Shown here piece after piece: positions 24,138-33,113 of a stretch of DNA of 64,000 bases. A program made the translations under genes and the position numbers. Source of the stretch: an uncultured Bacteroidales bacterium (GTDB lineage: Bacteria; Bacteroidota; Bacteroidia; Bacteroidales; Muribaculaceae); contig CADBBK010000006.1 of assembly GCA_902792895.1 (NCBI GenBank), forward strand, positions 31,149-95,148, given 5' to 3'. The first letter of the stretch is position 1. Each line of letters begins with the position of its first letter. The notes under the pieces are model-generated. The model did no database searches. It saw nothing but the letters and a program-made list of their open reading frames with translations, and had not been told where the DNA came from.

Positions 24138-25529
24138 ATGAACAACGACAAGAGCATTAAACAAATCAAGAAGTACCTGGGCATGATTCAGTGTACACGC
24201 TTGCTGTGCAACACCAAGGAGGAACTAGGCCAATTGCTGGACTATCCATCCATCACCAAAGGGAACGGTCTGTCGGGCATGGGTGGAAAATCGTTGTTCA
24301 AGCAGAAATGTGTGCTCATGGGGATTGGCGAGATTGTGCGCGAACGCACCGGCATGGACCTGTGCCTCTTGCTGGACACCTACCGCGAGGCCTATAGCAT
24401 CGTCCAGAATCACATCCCGCCCCGCTTCCGCGATGCCGAGACCTGCCAACATCTGATTGAGCACTTCTGCGCCCAAGGGGAAATCACCCGCGACATCGCC
24501 GACGTTGTTGACTATGTCGAGCCACGGCACCTCCCCCTGCTGGTGCTGGTGCTGCTGGACGTCCTGCCTAGCCCTAACACCCGCAGCGGTGACGTGACCG
24601 ACATCGAGGAGTGCTATACCCGCGTGATGAACATGCTGAGCAAAAGCGTAGGCAAGGGCATCGTTATCGACACGTTGCCCGCCATCACCTATGCCCAAGA
24701 GGTATGGCAAGATGGTGAGGACGTTAAAAACCGCTTGTTCCTCATCCACATGACCGACACGATTATTGATGCCTATCGCAGTGTGGGCACTCGCACAGCC
24801 CTGGGACATACCAACCAGGAAATACTGGAGAATCTTTTCTTTCCTGATGTGGAAGGATTCTGGACCGAGTGCGATGAGGCAGGGCAGCAACAGCCAGGTC
24901 AAGTGTTCTGGCGGTTTGAGAATTTGGCCAACTGCCACATGCTTTACCGCTACAGTGTGGACGACGAGAAGCGGCAACTGACCTATACCAAATATGCTGT
25001 CCGCTTTATCCATGACGAAGACATCGACATGGCCTATATTGCCCACCCCCACTCCATCAGGTATCTGCTCACCGGACAGCCGATGCCCAATAGCGTAGTA
25101 GCCTATCTGGACGCCACCATCGAGGACGAGAGCATCACATTTGAGGCCCGGTCTGAAACCGACAAATGGTTCCCTGCCACAAAGCTCATCCGGAGCGACC
25201 AGACCAAGCAGTTGAAAAAACTGCTCAGCAGCAAGAAATACACCCAGGTGAACGAGTTTGTACAAGACGAGTACAGTTTCAACCTCACGATGGTGGCCAT
25301 CACACGAGACTACATCTATATCCTGAACCGGGACGAGCTGCTGTACCGCGTCCCCAAGACACTAGACGAAATGCTGGAGCAAGTCGGGTTCGATCATTCA
25401 GTGGGAGTGATTGAGTTCGGTGATGCAAAGTTCATTGCCTTCGACGACTTCCCGCTTTACTACGAGGTGACGACACCCGAGCAGATGGCCGAATTAGGCA
25501 TCGAGCTGACCGACGCCGTCGATGAATAG
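24138..25529 (+). CDS. Protein of unknown function (about 463 residues)
   Basis: I do not recognise this protein. No signal peptide or membrane helix is visible, so it is probably cytoplasmic. The N-terminal ~60 residues (KSIKQIKKYLGMIQCTRLLC then KEELGQLLDYPSITKGNGLSGMGGKS) could be a helical, DNA-binding-like region. The middle is helical and acidic; the C-terminal ~170 residues look beta-rich (AVRFIHDEDIDMAYIAHPHS and YIYILNRDELLYRV). It ends in an acidic stretch. It has its own promoter and is followed by phoH with a separate promoter, so it is likely monocistronic. Composition is ordinary for the region. Confidence 0.7.
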   Translation: MNNDKSIKQIKKYLGMIQCTRLLCNTKEELGQLLDYPSITKGNGLSGMGGKSLFKQKCVLMGIGEIVRERTGMDLCLLLDTYREAYSIVQNHIPPRFRDAETCQHLIEHFCAQGEITRDIADVVDYVEPRHLPLLVLVLLDVLPSPNTRSGDVTDIEECYTRVMNMLSKSVGKGIVIDTLPAITYAQEVWQDGEDVKNRLFLIHMTDTIIDAYRSVGTRTALGHTNQEILENLFFPDVEGFWTECDEAGQQQPGQVFWRFENLANCHMLYRYSVDDEKRQLTYTKYAVRFIHDEDIDMAYIAHPHSIRYLLTGQPMPNSVVAYLDATIEDESITFEARSETDKWFPATKLIRSDQTKQLKKLLSSKKYTQVNEFVQDEYSFNLTMVAITRDYIYILNRDELLYRVPKTLDEMLEQVGFDHSVGVIEFGDAKFIAFDDFPLYYEVTTPEQMAELGIELTDAVDE

Positions 25530-25551
25530 AAGTTTTTATGAGCGATAGGTG

Positions 25552-25580
25552 TTGCGGGATTGATTTTTTGTGTACTTTTG
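25552..25580 (+). promoter_or_regulatory. Promoter of phoH
   Basis: TACTTTTG (25573-25580) with TTG 18 bases upstream (25552-25554), 25 bp before the ATG at 25606. Confidence 0.6.
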
Positions 25581-25605
25581 TGCATAGTAAACTAACCAAC
25601 ACTGA

Positions 25606-26610
25606 ATGATTGAACGGCACATTATTATTGACAACGTTGATCCCGTGACCTTCTACGGGGTGAACAACAGCAACATACAACTTATCCGCAACTTGTTTCC
25701 CAAACTGCGCATGGCGGCCCGCGGCAGCGTCATCACCGTCATCGGCGACGAGAGCCTGACGGCGGAATTTGAGGAGAAAATCCATCAGCTGGCCGACTAC
25801 TGCGCCACCTACAACACCCTGCCCGAGGACGTCATCATCGACACCATCAAAGGTGCGCCGCCCAAGCAGTTGAAGATGGACGACGTCATCGTCTACGGCG
25901 TGAACGGCAAGCCCATCAGCGGCCGCACGCCTAACCAACAGCTGCTGGTCAAGACCTTCGCCGACCACGACCTGACATTTGCCCTGGGACCTGCAGGTAC
26001 CGGTAAGACCTACCTGGCGGTGGCGCTGGCCGTGCGAGCCCTCAAGAACCGTGAGGCCCGCAAAATCATCCTCTCGCGCCCTGCCGTCGAGGCTGGCGAG
26101 AAGCTGGGATTCCTGCCCGGTGACATGAAGGACAAGATTGACCCCTATCTGCAGCCACTGTATGACGCGCTGGAGGACATGATTCCGCAGGCCAAGCTCA
26201 AGGAGTATATGGAAACCAACGTCATCCAGATTGCGCCGCTGGCATTCATGCGCGGCCGCACCCTGAATGACGCCATCATCGTGCTCGACGAGGCACAGAA
26301 CACCACCACACACCAGATCAAGATGTTCCTCACCCGCCTGGGTATGGGCTCGAAGATGATTGTCACCGGCGACACGACGCAGATCGACCTGCCGCGCACC
26401 GTGACCTCGGGCCTGATACACGCCCTGCGCGTGCTCGACGGCGTCAAGGGCATCGGCAAGGTGGAATTTGAGAAAAAGGATATCGTGCGCCACCAGCTGG
26501 TGCAGCGCATTGTCGAGGCCTACGAGCGCTTCCAGGAGGAGAACCGGCTCTACAACGCCGAGCGCCGCGAGGGCCGTGACGACTACAAGCAGCAAAACGA
26601 GCAGGCATGA
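25606..26610 (+). CDS. PhoH-like ATPase
   Basis: A 334-residue protein of the PhoH/PhoL family. N-terminal KH-like part (VITVIGDESLTAEFEEKI), then the helicase-like ATPase with Walker A (GPAGTGKTYLAVALAV), Walker B (IIVLDEAQNTT) and VTGDTTQIDLP. These proteins are linked to RNA metabolism. The stop overlaps the start of ubiE (ATGA), so the two genes are translationally coupled. Confidence 0.93.
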   Translation: MIERHIIIDNVDPVTFYGVNNSNIQLIRNLFPKLRMAARGSVITVIGDESLTAEFEEKIHQLADYCATYNTLPEDVIIDTIKGAPPKQLKMDDVIVYGVNGKPISGRTPNQQLLVKTFADHDLTFALGPAGTGKTYLAVALAVRALKNREARKIILSRPAVEAGEKLGFLPGDMKDKIDPYLQPLYDALEDMIPQAKLKEYMETNVIQIAPLAFMRGRTLNDAIIVLDEAQNTTTHQIKMFLTRLGMGSKMIVTGDTTQIDLPRTVTSGLIHALRVLDGVKGIGKVEFEKKDIVRHQLVQRIVEAYERFQEENRLYNAERREGRDDYKQQNEQA

Positions 26611-27359
26611 GCGACGACAACGGCAAGAAGGTCGAGCAGGTGACGCCCTACGGCTCTCAGGCGGCAGCCAAGACCGAGCAGGTGCGCCAGATGTTTGACG
26701 CCATCGCGCCAGCCTACGACTTCATGAACCGCGCGATGACCTTGGGTATCGACATCTGGTGGCGACGGCTGGCCGTCAAGCGGCTGAAGCGCCTCCACCC
26801 CACCCGTATCCTCGACGTGGCGACAGGCACGGGCGACTTTGCCATCCAGTTACACGACTCCCTGCAACCCGAACACATCACGGGCATCGACCTGTCACAG
26901 GGCATGCTCGACGAGGCATGCCGTAAAATCAAGGAAAAAGGATTGGAACAGTGCATCACCTTTGAGCAAGGCGACTGCATGGCGCTCGAGATAGCCGACG
27001 CGACGTTTGACGCGGTGACGGTGGCCTTCGGGGTGCGCAACTTTGAGCATCTGCAGCAGGGTTACCGGGAAATGGCGCGCGTGCTCAAACCCGGCGGCAT
27101 GCTGTGCGTGCTGGAGCTGTCCACGCCCACCAACCGCTTCATCCGCTGGTTCTACGACCTGTACACGCTGCACATCATCCCATGGATAGGGTCGATGAAG
27201 AGCGGCGACAAGAGCGCCTATCGCTACCTGCCCCAGAGCATCGCTGCCGTCCCGCAGGGCGACGACATGCTGCAGCTGATGCGCAATGCCGGGCTGCATG
27301 ACGCCACATTCAAGCGCCTCACCCTCGGCACCTGCACCATCTACACCGCTATCAAGTGA
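26607..27359 (+). CDS. ubiE: Demethylmenaquinone methyltransferase
   Basis: A 250-residue SAM-dependent methyltransferase that performs the last step of menaquinone synthesis. Motifs: VRQMFDAIAPAYDFMNRAMTL (family signature), ILDVATGTGDFAIQLH (SAM site), DLSQGML, VAFGVRNFEHLQ and YRYLPQSIAAVPQGD. Bacteroidota use menaquinone only, so menG/ubiE fits. It overlaps phoH by 4 bp. A GTTAGGA array begins right after the stop. Confidence 0.95.
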   Translation: MSDDNGKKVEQVTPYGSQAAAKTEQVRQMFDAIAPAYDFMNRAMTLGIDIWWRRLAVKRLKRLHPTRILDVATGTGDFAIQLHDSLQPEHITGIDLSQGMLDEACRKIKEKGLEQCITFEQGDCMALEIADATFDAVTVAFGVRNFEHLQQGYREMARVLKPGGMLCVLELSTPTNRFIRWFYDLYTLHIIPWIGSMKSGDKSAYRYLPQSIAAVPQGDDMLQLMRNAGLHDATFKRLTLGTCTIYTAIK

Positions 27360-27360
27360 G

Positions 27361-27444
27361 GGGTTAGGAGTGAGAAGTTAGGAGTGAGAAGTTAGGAGTG
27401 AGAAGTTAGGAGTGAGGAGTTAGAAGTTAGGAGTTAGAAGTGAG
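27361..27444 (+). repeat. GTTAGGA-type array, left arm of cassette 2
   Basis: About twelve heptamers, mostly in the 14-bp form GTTAGGAGTGAGAA. It ends exactly at the ATG of the four-helix gene and is inverted relative to 27802-27832. Confidence 0.9.
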
Positions 27445-27810
27445 ATGGAGAGTACTGTTCGAGATAAAAGCAAGATGTTCGCCATTCGCATTGTGAAATT
27501 ATATCGTTATTTATGCGATGAGAAGAAAGAATGGGTTCTCTCAAAGCAACTCTTGCGTAGCGGGACAAGCATTGGAGCTAATATCGTTGAGGCACAAGCG
27601 GCTGTTAGCAGGAAAGACTTTCTTGCAAAAATGTATGTTTCTTTTAAGGAATGTTGCGAGACGGAGTATTGGCTTGAATTGCTCCACGAAACTGGTTATC
27701 TCACCAACGAAGAATTCGAGTCAATCAATCAAGACAACATCACTCTTAAGAAAATGCTGAGTAGTATCACCTATACCACTTCTAATAATCTAAAGAAAGA
27801 CAACTCCTAA
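27445..27810 (+). CDS. Four-helix-bundle protein (23S rRNA IVS/S23 family), copy 2
   Basis: A 121-residue protein of the same family as 12434-12799: FAIRIVKLYRYLCDEKKEWV, LLRSGTSIGANIVEAQAAVS, KMYVSFKECCETEYWLELL. It has the same arrangement too: a G-rich heptamer array directly 5' of the ATG, and a complementary C-rich array 3' that supplies the TAA stop. Noticeably AT-rich next to ubiE and the permease. The conserved positions are intact, so it is probably expressed. Possible roles are an RNA- or protein-binding accessory of a mobile element, or a domesticated orphan; the sequence does not decide. Confidence 0.9.
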   Translation: MESTVRDKSKMFAIRIVKLYRYLCDEKKEWVLSKQLLRSGTSIGANIVEAQAAVSRKDFLAKMYVSFKECCETEYWLELLHETGYLTNEEFESINQDNITLKKMLSSITYTTSNNLKKDNS

Positions 27811-27832
27811 CTCCTAACCCCTAACTCCTAAC
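27802..27832 (-). repeat. GTTAGGA-type array, right arm of cassette 2
   Basis: Four heptamers CTCCTAA/CCCCTAA on the plus strand, inverted relative to the left arm, overlapping the last codons of the four-helix gene. Confidence 0.9.
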
Positions 27833-27838
27833 CAAAAA

Positions 27839-29083
27839 TCACGGCTCATACTGGTAGCCCAGGTCCTCGATGCAGTCGATGACGAGTTGGTCAGGGACAA
27901 AGCCCTCGACCAGGGCGGTACCCTTAGCCAGATCAACAGTTACTTTTTCCACTCCGGGAAGTGCGGCGAGGCCTTTCTCGACGTTGGCCTTGCAGTGGGC
28001 ACACATCATGCCCTTTACTTTGAATTCTTTCATTGTTGCTGTTTTATGATGATTGATTTGATACGATTTCCAGTATTTGGCTCCCAGCGCCAGCACTATC
28101 ATGCACAGCAGGAAGATGCTGCACAGGGTGTTGAACCATGACGCGCCGTGCATGCCGTGGTGCATGACATGGCTGGGCAACGCGTTGACAAACAGGTCAC
28201 GCATGCCCGGCAGATAGTCCACCAGCACGCCAAAGCCTATGGCGCCGCCAATGATGGACAACAGATAGACCACGGTGGCCTTGCGTCCGAAGGCATTGTT
28301 CACGACAAACATCGACGCCATGTTGGCGGCAGGTCCCGCCATGAGCAGCACCAGAGCACAGCCGGGCGACATGCCCTTGAGCATGAGGGCCGCGGCAATG
28401 GGGATGGAGCCAGTGGCGCAAACATACATCGGCACGGCCACCGCCACGATGATGAACATGTTCAACAGCGGCCAGCGGGCATAGGCCGAGAAAAAGTCAT
28501 CGGGCAGCAGCACGGTGATGAGCGTGGCCACCACCAGGCCGATGAGCAGCCAGCGCCCAATGCTCTGCATCATGTCAAAGAAGCCGTACTTAAACGTCTC
28601 CAACACTTTGTTCCAGAAGCCCTTGGGCAGTTCGCTGAACTCATAGTTACCCTCCTCCACGTGGTCGTCGAGAGCGCCTTTGCGCTCCCAATGGCCCACC
28701 GCCAGACCGCCGATGAGCGAGGTCACCAGCGCCGCCACAGGACGCAGGATGGCAAAGGGCAGGCCCATCATCGAATAGGTCGCCGCGATGCTGTCCACAC
28801 CCGTCTGGGGGGTGGCGATGAGAAACGACGTGGATGCAGCACGCGAGGCACCGCTGCGGCGCAGGGCCACCGCCGTGGGAAGCACGCCGCACGAGCACAG
28901 CGGCAACGGGATGCCGAAGGCCGCAGCAGTCACCACCGACCGTAGCCCGGTCCCCGCCAAATAGCGGCTATAAATCGCCGACGGCACGAAAGCGTGCAGC
29001 AGTCCAGCGATGAAAAAGCCCAGCAGCAGGTAAGGCGACATGCTGTTAAGCATCGACACAAACGCGTTCACATAGTCCATCAT
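27839..29083 (-). CDS. SO_0444-type metal permease fused to a heavy-metal-associated domain
   Basis: About 414 residues from the ATG at 29083 (MMDYVNAF); the frame continues to 29146 but a downstream start gives a cleaner membrane N-terminus. Residues 1-330 form a polytopic permease (YLLLGFFIAGLLHAFVP, PLPLCSCGVLPTAVALRRSGAS, LMAGPAANMASMFVV) of the DUF318/SO_0444 copper/zinc efflux type. The Cys pair in LCSCG and the motif AGPA are typical. The last ~70 residues are an HMA domain (KVKGMMCAHCKANVEKGL) with its CxxC metal site, normally a separate protein. Probably an inner-membrane Cu/Zn exporter. Downstream on the minus strand are only cassette 2 and ubiE, convergent. Confidence 0.85.
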   Translation of the reverse strand: MMDYVNAFVSMLNSMSPYLLLGFFIAGLLHAFVPSAIYSRYLAGTGLRSVVTAAAFGIPLPLCSCGVLPTAVALRRSGASRAASTSFLIATPQTGVDSIAATYSMMGLPFAILRPVAALVTSLIGGLAVGHWERKGALDDHVEEGNYEFSELPKGFWNKVLETFKYGFFDMMQSIGRWLLIGLVVATLITVLLPDDFFSAYARWPLLNMFIIVAVAVPMYVCATGSIPIAAALMLKGMSPGCALVLLMAGPAANMASMFVVNNAFGRKATVVYLLSIIGGAIGFGVLVDYLPGMRDLFVNALPSHVMHHGMHGASWFNTLCSIFLLCMIVLALGAKYWKSYQINHHKTATMKEFKVKGMMCAHCKANVEKGLAALPGVEKVTVDLAKGTALVEGFVPDQLVIDCIEDLGYQYEP

Positions 29084-29229
29084 AACAGGCGCAAAATTAC
29101 TCAAAAACACCGCACCCAATGCGCAAAAAGTGCAAAAAAAGTCCATTTATGAACTTTAGGAGGTAAATTCTTTGGCTCGATAAAAAGAATTTCCTAATTT
29201 TACCCCACTAGAACAAAACGACCTTAGAT

Positions 29230-30882
29230 ATGGACATCAGACTACCCAAAAGGATGGACGGACATCAGCCCGAAGTGCTGATTGAGTCCAAGCAGATTAC
29301 CATCATAGGCGCCAACGGGGCCGGCAAGAGCCGCTTTTGCTCGGCACTGGTCGATGAACTGGGCGACAAGGCCTACCGCATCTCGGCATTGAAGGCGCTC
29401 TTCCCCTCCCCTACCAGCACCAAGCCGTTGCCAGGCTCCATCGATGACCTATTCAACCGCATGAACGCGGCTAACCCGCACGTGAAGAACATGGCCGAGA
29501 CCGAGTTTGACAAGCTGTTCTACGTCATGCTCGGCGACGAGGTGCGTGAGTTGATGAACTTCAAGGCGCATCGTCTCATGGGCGAGCGGATGGAGTTCCC
29601 CAAGACCAAACTCGACATCACCGTGAAGAAGTGGCAGGAGGTGTTCCCCAAGAACAAGGTGCTGCGCGAGAACGGTAAGCTGATGTTCGCCACCGAGGGC
29701 TACCAGGACAAGTATCCGCTGCTGCGGCTGAGCGACGGCGAGAAATCGGTGCTCTACTACATCGGTGCGGTGCTCTATGCCATGCCCAATGCCGCCATCC
29801 TGGTCGATGACCCCGAGACGTTTATCCACAGCAGCATCATGCGCACGCTGTGGAACGTGTTGGAGCAGTTGCGCCCCGACTGCACCTTTATCTACAACAC
29901 CCATGACGTGGGATTCGCCACGTCACGCATCGACAACCAGTGCGTGTGGGTCAAGGAATTTGATCCCGAGTCGATAGCCTGGGACTATGAGGTGATGACA
30001 TCGAGCCGCGACCTGGACACGGCGCTGCTCGACCTGCTGGGCAGCCGCAAGCCAGTCCTCTTTATCGAGGGTGACGACAAGCACAGCATCGACTCGAAGC
30101 TCTACCCGCTCATCTTCCCCGAATACACCATCAAGCCGTTGGGCAGCTGCAACAAGGTCATCGAGACGGTGCGCTCGTTCAACGACCTGCAGAATTTCCA
30201 CCAGCTCGACAGCCGCGGCATCGTGGACCGCGACCGACGCAGCGAGGAGGAAGTGGAGTACCTGCGCAAGAAGAACATCCTCGTGCCCAATGTAGCCGAA
30301 ATCGAGAACCTGTTCATGCTCGAGGGCGTCATCCGGGCCGTGGCCCGGCAAAAGCGCCGCAACGAGAACATCGTCTTCCCCAAGGTCAAGAAACGCATCA
30401 TCGAGCAGTTCACCCATGACCTCAAGCAGCAGGCCTTGCAGCACGTACGCCACCGCGTGAAACACGACGTGGAGCTGCGCATCGACATGAAGTTCCGCAA
30501 CATCAGCGCCCTCGAGGAGCACATGGTAGAGCTGGTGAGCGAAATCAACCCCCGCGGCATGTACGACCAACTGTGCCGTGAGTTCCACTACTATGAGGAC
30601 AACAACGATTACGCCAGCATCCTGAGGGTATATAATGAAAAGCACATGATTGCCGAGAGCAACGTCGCCGTGCTGTGCGGCTACAAGAACAAGGACGACT
30701 ACGTGCGCGGCGTGCTCAACATCCTCAAGGGCGGCAGTGAGAATGCCGAGGCCATACGCCAAGCCATCAAGGAATGCTTCGGCCTGACCGAAGCGGAGCC
30801 TACCGTGCCGCAAGAGATGCCCGAACAGAACGACGAGACCAACCAACCTGCCGACCAGCAGACCGACAATACCGAGAACTAA
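29230..30882 (+). CDS. AAA ATPase fused to DUF4435 TOPRIM-like domain (PARIS/OLD-like)
   Basis: A 550-residue single chain. Residues 1-270: ABC-like AAA domain with Walker A (GANGAGKSRF, about 28-37), signature-like LRLSDGEKSVLYY, Walker B (AAILVDDPETFIH) and the switch FIYNTHDVGF. From about residue 277 the DUF4435 domain begins (VLFIEGDDKHSIDSKLY), with GIVDRDRR near 330 and NVAEIENLFM; the acidic residues E(G)DD and D-x-D look like the TOPRIM metal site. PARIS anti-phage systems pair such an ATPase (AriA) with such a nuclease (AriB), sometimes fused. Whether this Bacteroidales protein is a defence protein is inference. It sits 4 bp before a MATE exporter gene with no mobile signatures nearby. 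Confidence 0.8.
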   Translation: MDIRLPKRMDGHQPEVLIESKQITIIGANGAGKSRFCSALVDELGDKAYRISALKALFPSPTSTKPLPGSIDDLFNRMNAANPHVKNMAETEFDKLFYVMLGDEVRELMNFKAHRLMGERMEFPKTKLDITVKKWQEVFPKNKVLRENGKLMFATEGYQDKYPLLRLSDGEKSVLYYIGAVLYAMPNAAILVDDPETFIHSSIMRTLWNVLEQLRPDCTFIYNTHDVGFATSRIDNQCVWVKEFDPESIAWDYEVMTSSRDLDTALLDLLGSRKPVLFIEGDDKHSIDSKLYPLIFPEYTIKPLGSCNKVIETVRSFNDLQNFHQLDSRGIVDRDRRSEEEVEYLRKKNILVPNVAEIENLFMLEGVIRAVARQKRRNENIVFPKVKKRIIEQFTHDLKQQALQHVRHRVKHDVELRIDMKFRNISALEEHMVELVSEINPRGMYDQLCREFHYYEDNNDYASILRVYNEKHMIAESNVAVLCGYKNKDDYVRGVLNILKGGSENAEAIRQAIKECFGLTEAEPTVPQEMPEQNDETNQPADQQTDNTEN

Positions 30883-30886
30883 ACAG

Positions 30887-32254
30887 GTGAGAGACAACAA
30901 GCAAGCGACATTAGCATTGGGCATCCAGCCCGTGGGCAAACTGCTGTGGCAGTATGCCCTGCCCGGTGTGATAGCGATGACGGCGTCGTCGCTCTACAAC
31001 ATGGTGGACAGCATCTTCATCGGCCACGGCGTGGGCCCGATGGCACTGGCTGCCCTAGGCATCTCGTTCCCGCTGATGAACATCGGTGCGGCCTTTGGTG
31101 CGGCGGTGGGTATCGGCGGTTCCACGCTGATGTCGCTGCGACTCGGGCAGCGCCAGTACGACAAAGCCAACAATGTGCTGGGCAACATGGTCGCCCTGAA
31201 CATCATCACGGGTCTGCTAGTGGGCATCGTGTCGATTATCTTCCTGGACCCCATCCTGACGTTCTTCGGCGCCAGCGAGCAGACCTTGCCCCATGCCCGT
31301 GACTACATGTTCATCCTGCTGGTGGGCAACGTGATTACCCACCTGTACCTGGGCCTGAATGCCGCCCTGCGGTCGGCGAGCAAGCCCCGAGCGGCGATGA
31401 TAGCGACCATCGTCACGGTGGTGCTCAACACCATCCTCGACCCCATCTTCATATGGCCGCTGCACATGGGCATCAAGGGCGCCGCTATTGCCACCATCTT
31501 GGCCCAGGCCATCGTGCTGTGCTGGCAGCTGTGGCAATTCAGCCGCCAACGCGAACTGCTGCACCTGGAATTGCGTTTCCTGGTACTGGCGCGCAACATC
31601 GTCAAGGACATCGTGAGCATCGGCATCTCGCCGTTTGCCATGCAGCTCACGGGCTGTGTGGTCGCCATCTTCATGAACAATGCCCTGATGACCTACGGCG
31701 GCGACCTCGCCGTGGGAGCCTACAGCATCGCCAACCGGTTGGGCTTCATCTTCTTCATGGTCATCATGGGTATCTGCCAGGGCTTCCAGCCCATCGCGGG
31801 TTACAACTACGGCGCGCGCAACATGAACCGCGTCAAGCAAGTGCTGCGCCTCACCATCACGGCCTCGGTCATTGCCATGACCGTCGGCTGGATTATCGGC
31901 GAGCTATTACCCGGGCCGTGTACACGCCTGTTTACCGACGACGAGCAACTGCTGACCATATCCATACGCGGCATCCGCATCAACATGCTGGTCTTTCCCG
32001 TCATCGGCTACCAGGCGGTGGTGACCAACTTCTTCCAGACCATCGGCAAGGTGCGCATCAGCATCTTCATGTCGCTCTCGCGCCAGCTGCTGTTCCTGTT
32101 GCCCATGCTGTTGCTGTTCTCCTCGATATGGGGCCTCGACGGCGTGTGGGCCTCGCTGCCCGCCAGCGACTTCTTGGCCTTTGTCGTGGCTGTCATCATC
32201 ATGCAGCGCTTCAAGCTCACCCAGCAAGACGCTCAAACAACCAGGACAACCTGA
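30887..32254 (+). CDS. MATE family efflux transporter
   Basis: A 455-residue inner-membrane antiporter with about 12 helices. Start GTG at 30887, 4 bp after the previous stop, so it is probably cotranscribed with the AAA-DUF4435 gene. Family features: LWQYALPGVIAMTASSLYNMVDSIFIG, ALAALGISFPLMNIGAAFG, and a second half beginning VSIGISPFAMQLTG with GICQGFQPIAGYNYGA. MATE proteins export drugs or cationic compounds with Na+ or H+. Confidence 0.93.
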   Translation: MRDNKQATLALGIQPVGKLLWQYALPGVIAMTASSLYNMVDSIFIGHGVGPMALAALGISFPLMNIGAAFGAAVGIGGSTLMSLRLGQRQYDKANNVLGNMVALNIITGLLVGIVSIIFLDPILTFFGASEQTLPHARDYMFILLVGNVITHLYLGLNAALRSASKPRAAMIATIVTVVLNTILDPIFIWPLHMGIKGAAIATILAQAIVLCWQLWQFSRQRELLHLELRFLVLARNIVKDIVSIGISPFAMQLTGCVVAIFMNNALMTYGGDLAVGAYSIANRLGFIFFMVIMGICQGFQPIAGYNYGARNMNRVKQVLRLTITASVIAMTVGWIIGELLPGPCTRLFTDDEQLLTISIRGIRINMLVFPVIGYQAVVTNFFQTIGKVRISIFMSLSRQLLFLLPMLLLFSSIWGLDGVWASLPASDFLAFVVAVIIMQRFKLTQQDAQTTRTT

Positions 32255-32295
32255 CAAACGACAAAGGGACAACTTAAGACCATAATGTACAAATA

Positions 32296-32327
32296 AAGTC
32301 GCCACGGGGGAAACCCAATGGCGACTT
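32296..32327. terminator. Hairpin between convergent genes
   Basis: AAGTCGCCA (32296-32304) and TGGCGACTT (32319-32327) pair perfectly. It can serve both the MATE gene and the convergent cohesin-like gene. Confidence 0.65.
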
Positions 32328-32351
32328 ACTATTAAGCAGTATCTCGTACTA

Positions 32352-33014
32352 TCAATTGCTCTGCAGCAAGAAGTCTATCAAATCCGACACGTCAGAGATA
32401 TCCACCACGCCATCTGCATTCACATCGGCATTTTCTGTGTGAAACGATGATTGACAACCAGTCAACAGATAGTCGATGATGTGGGTCACATCACTAATCT
32501 CCACACTTCCGTCACCATCAGCATCTCCTTTGACTTGTTGCGAGAGTAATTGTATACTGCAACTTTCTTCTGGCAAAATGAACTCATCGCCATCTACATC
32601 AGCAAAGAAGGAATTTTTCAAGCTGATTGTAGCTGGAGCAGTGAAAGTTTCATCTGCGACTAGATTAATGACTACTAGAGCCCCATTCTTGCCAGTATAT
32701 GGCCTTACACTCAAGCAAAAGGATACCATTCTCAATGCCCCATCATCACGCAATTTACTGATAATGGTCTGATCACTAGGGTTTCGTCCCGTCAGGTCAA
32801 AAAGGTATTCTCCGTCATCTTGCACAACTGAAAGCCCATGAGGCAATATCAAATCGGTCTGGAAAGCAGTGAACGATGAATCATTATCAAGTAACATAGC
32901 CACCTGCATCGTCTCGCCAGGGCAGATGGTGAAATCAGGCAGATAAAAGCGGTTGATGGCTGAGGCATTTAATGCCATCAACGCCGTTATCATAATCAAC
33001 ATACACTTCTTCAT
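32352..33014 (-). CDS. Secreted protein with cohesin-like and dockerin-like domains
   Basis: A 220-residue protein. Signal peptide MKKCMLIMITALMALNASA. Residues about 25-150 look like a cohesin-type beta-sandwich (ICPGETMQVAMLLDNDSSFTAFQTDLILPHGLSV, then MVSFCLSVRPY and GALVVINLVAD). Residues about 160-220 hold two dockerin repeats (GDADGDGSVEISDVTHIIDY and DVNADGVVDISDVSDLIDF). Having both modules in one short chain suggests self-assembly or binding to other dockerin/cohesin proteins of the cell. Downstream of, and same direction as, the larger protein at 33114. Confidence 0.75.
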   Translation of the reverse strand: MKKCMLIMITALMALNASAINRFYLPDFTICPGETMQVAMLLDNDSSFTAFQTDLILPHGLSVVQDDGEYLFDLTGRNPSDQTIISKLRDDGALRMVSFCLSVRPYTGKNGALVVINLVADETFTAPATISLKNSFFADVDGDEFILPEESCSIQLLSQQVKGDADGDGSVEISDVTHIIDYLLTGCQSSFHTENADVNADGVVDISDVSDLIDFLLQSN

Positions 33015-33113
33015 CGTTAAATTGTTTTGTTGTCTTCGAATTAATCAAATTAACACGAATGCTGTGTTTAAAGGGCTTCGTTTAATTCGATTAATTCGTA
33101 GGCAGTTACATTT

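Noticed and set aside
29230-32254. Defence island
   Set aside because: Only one defence-like gene is present, with no integrase, tRNA or other defence genes nearby.
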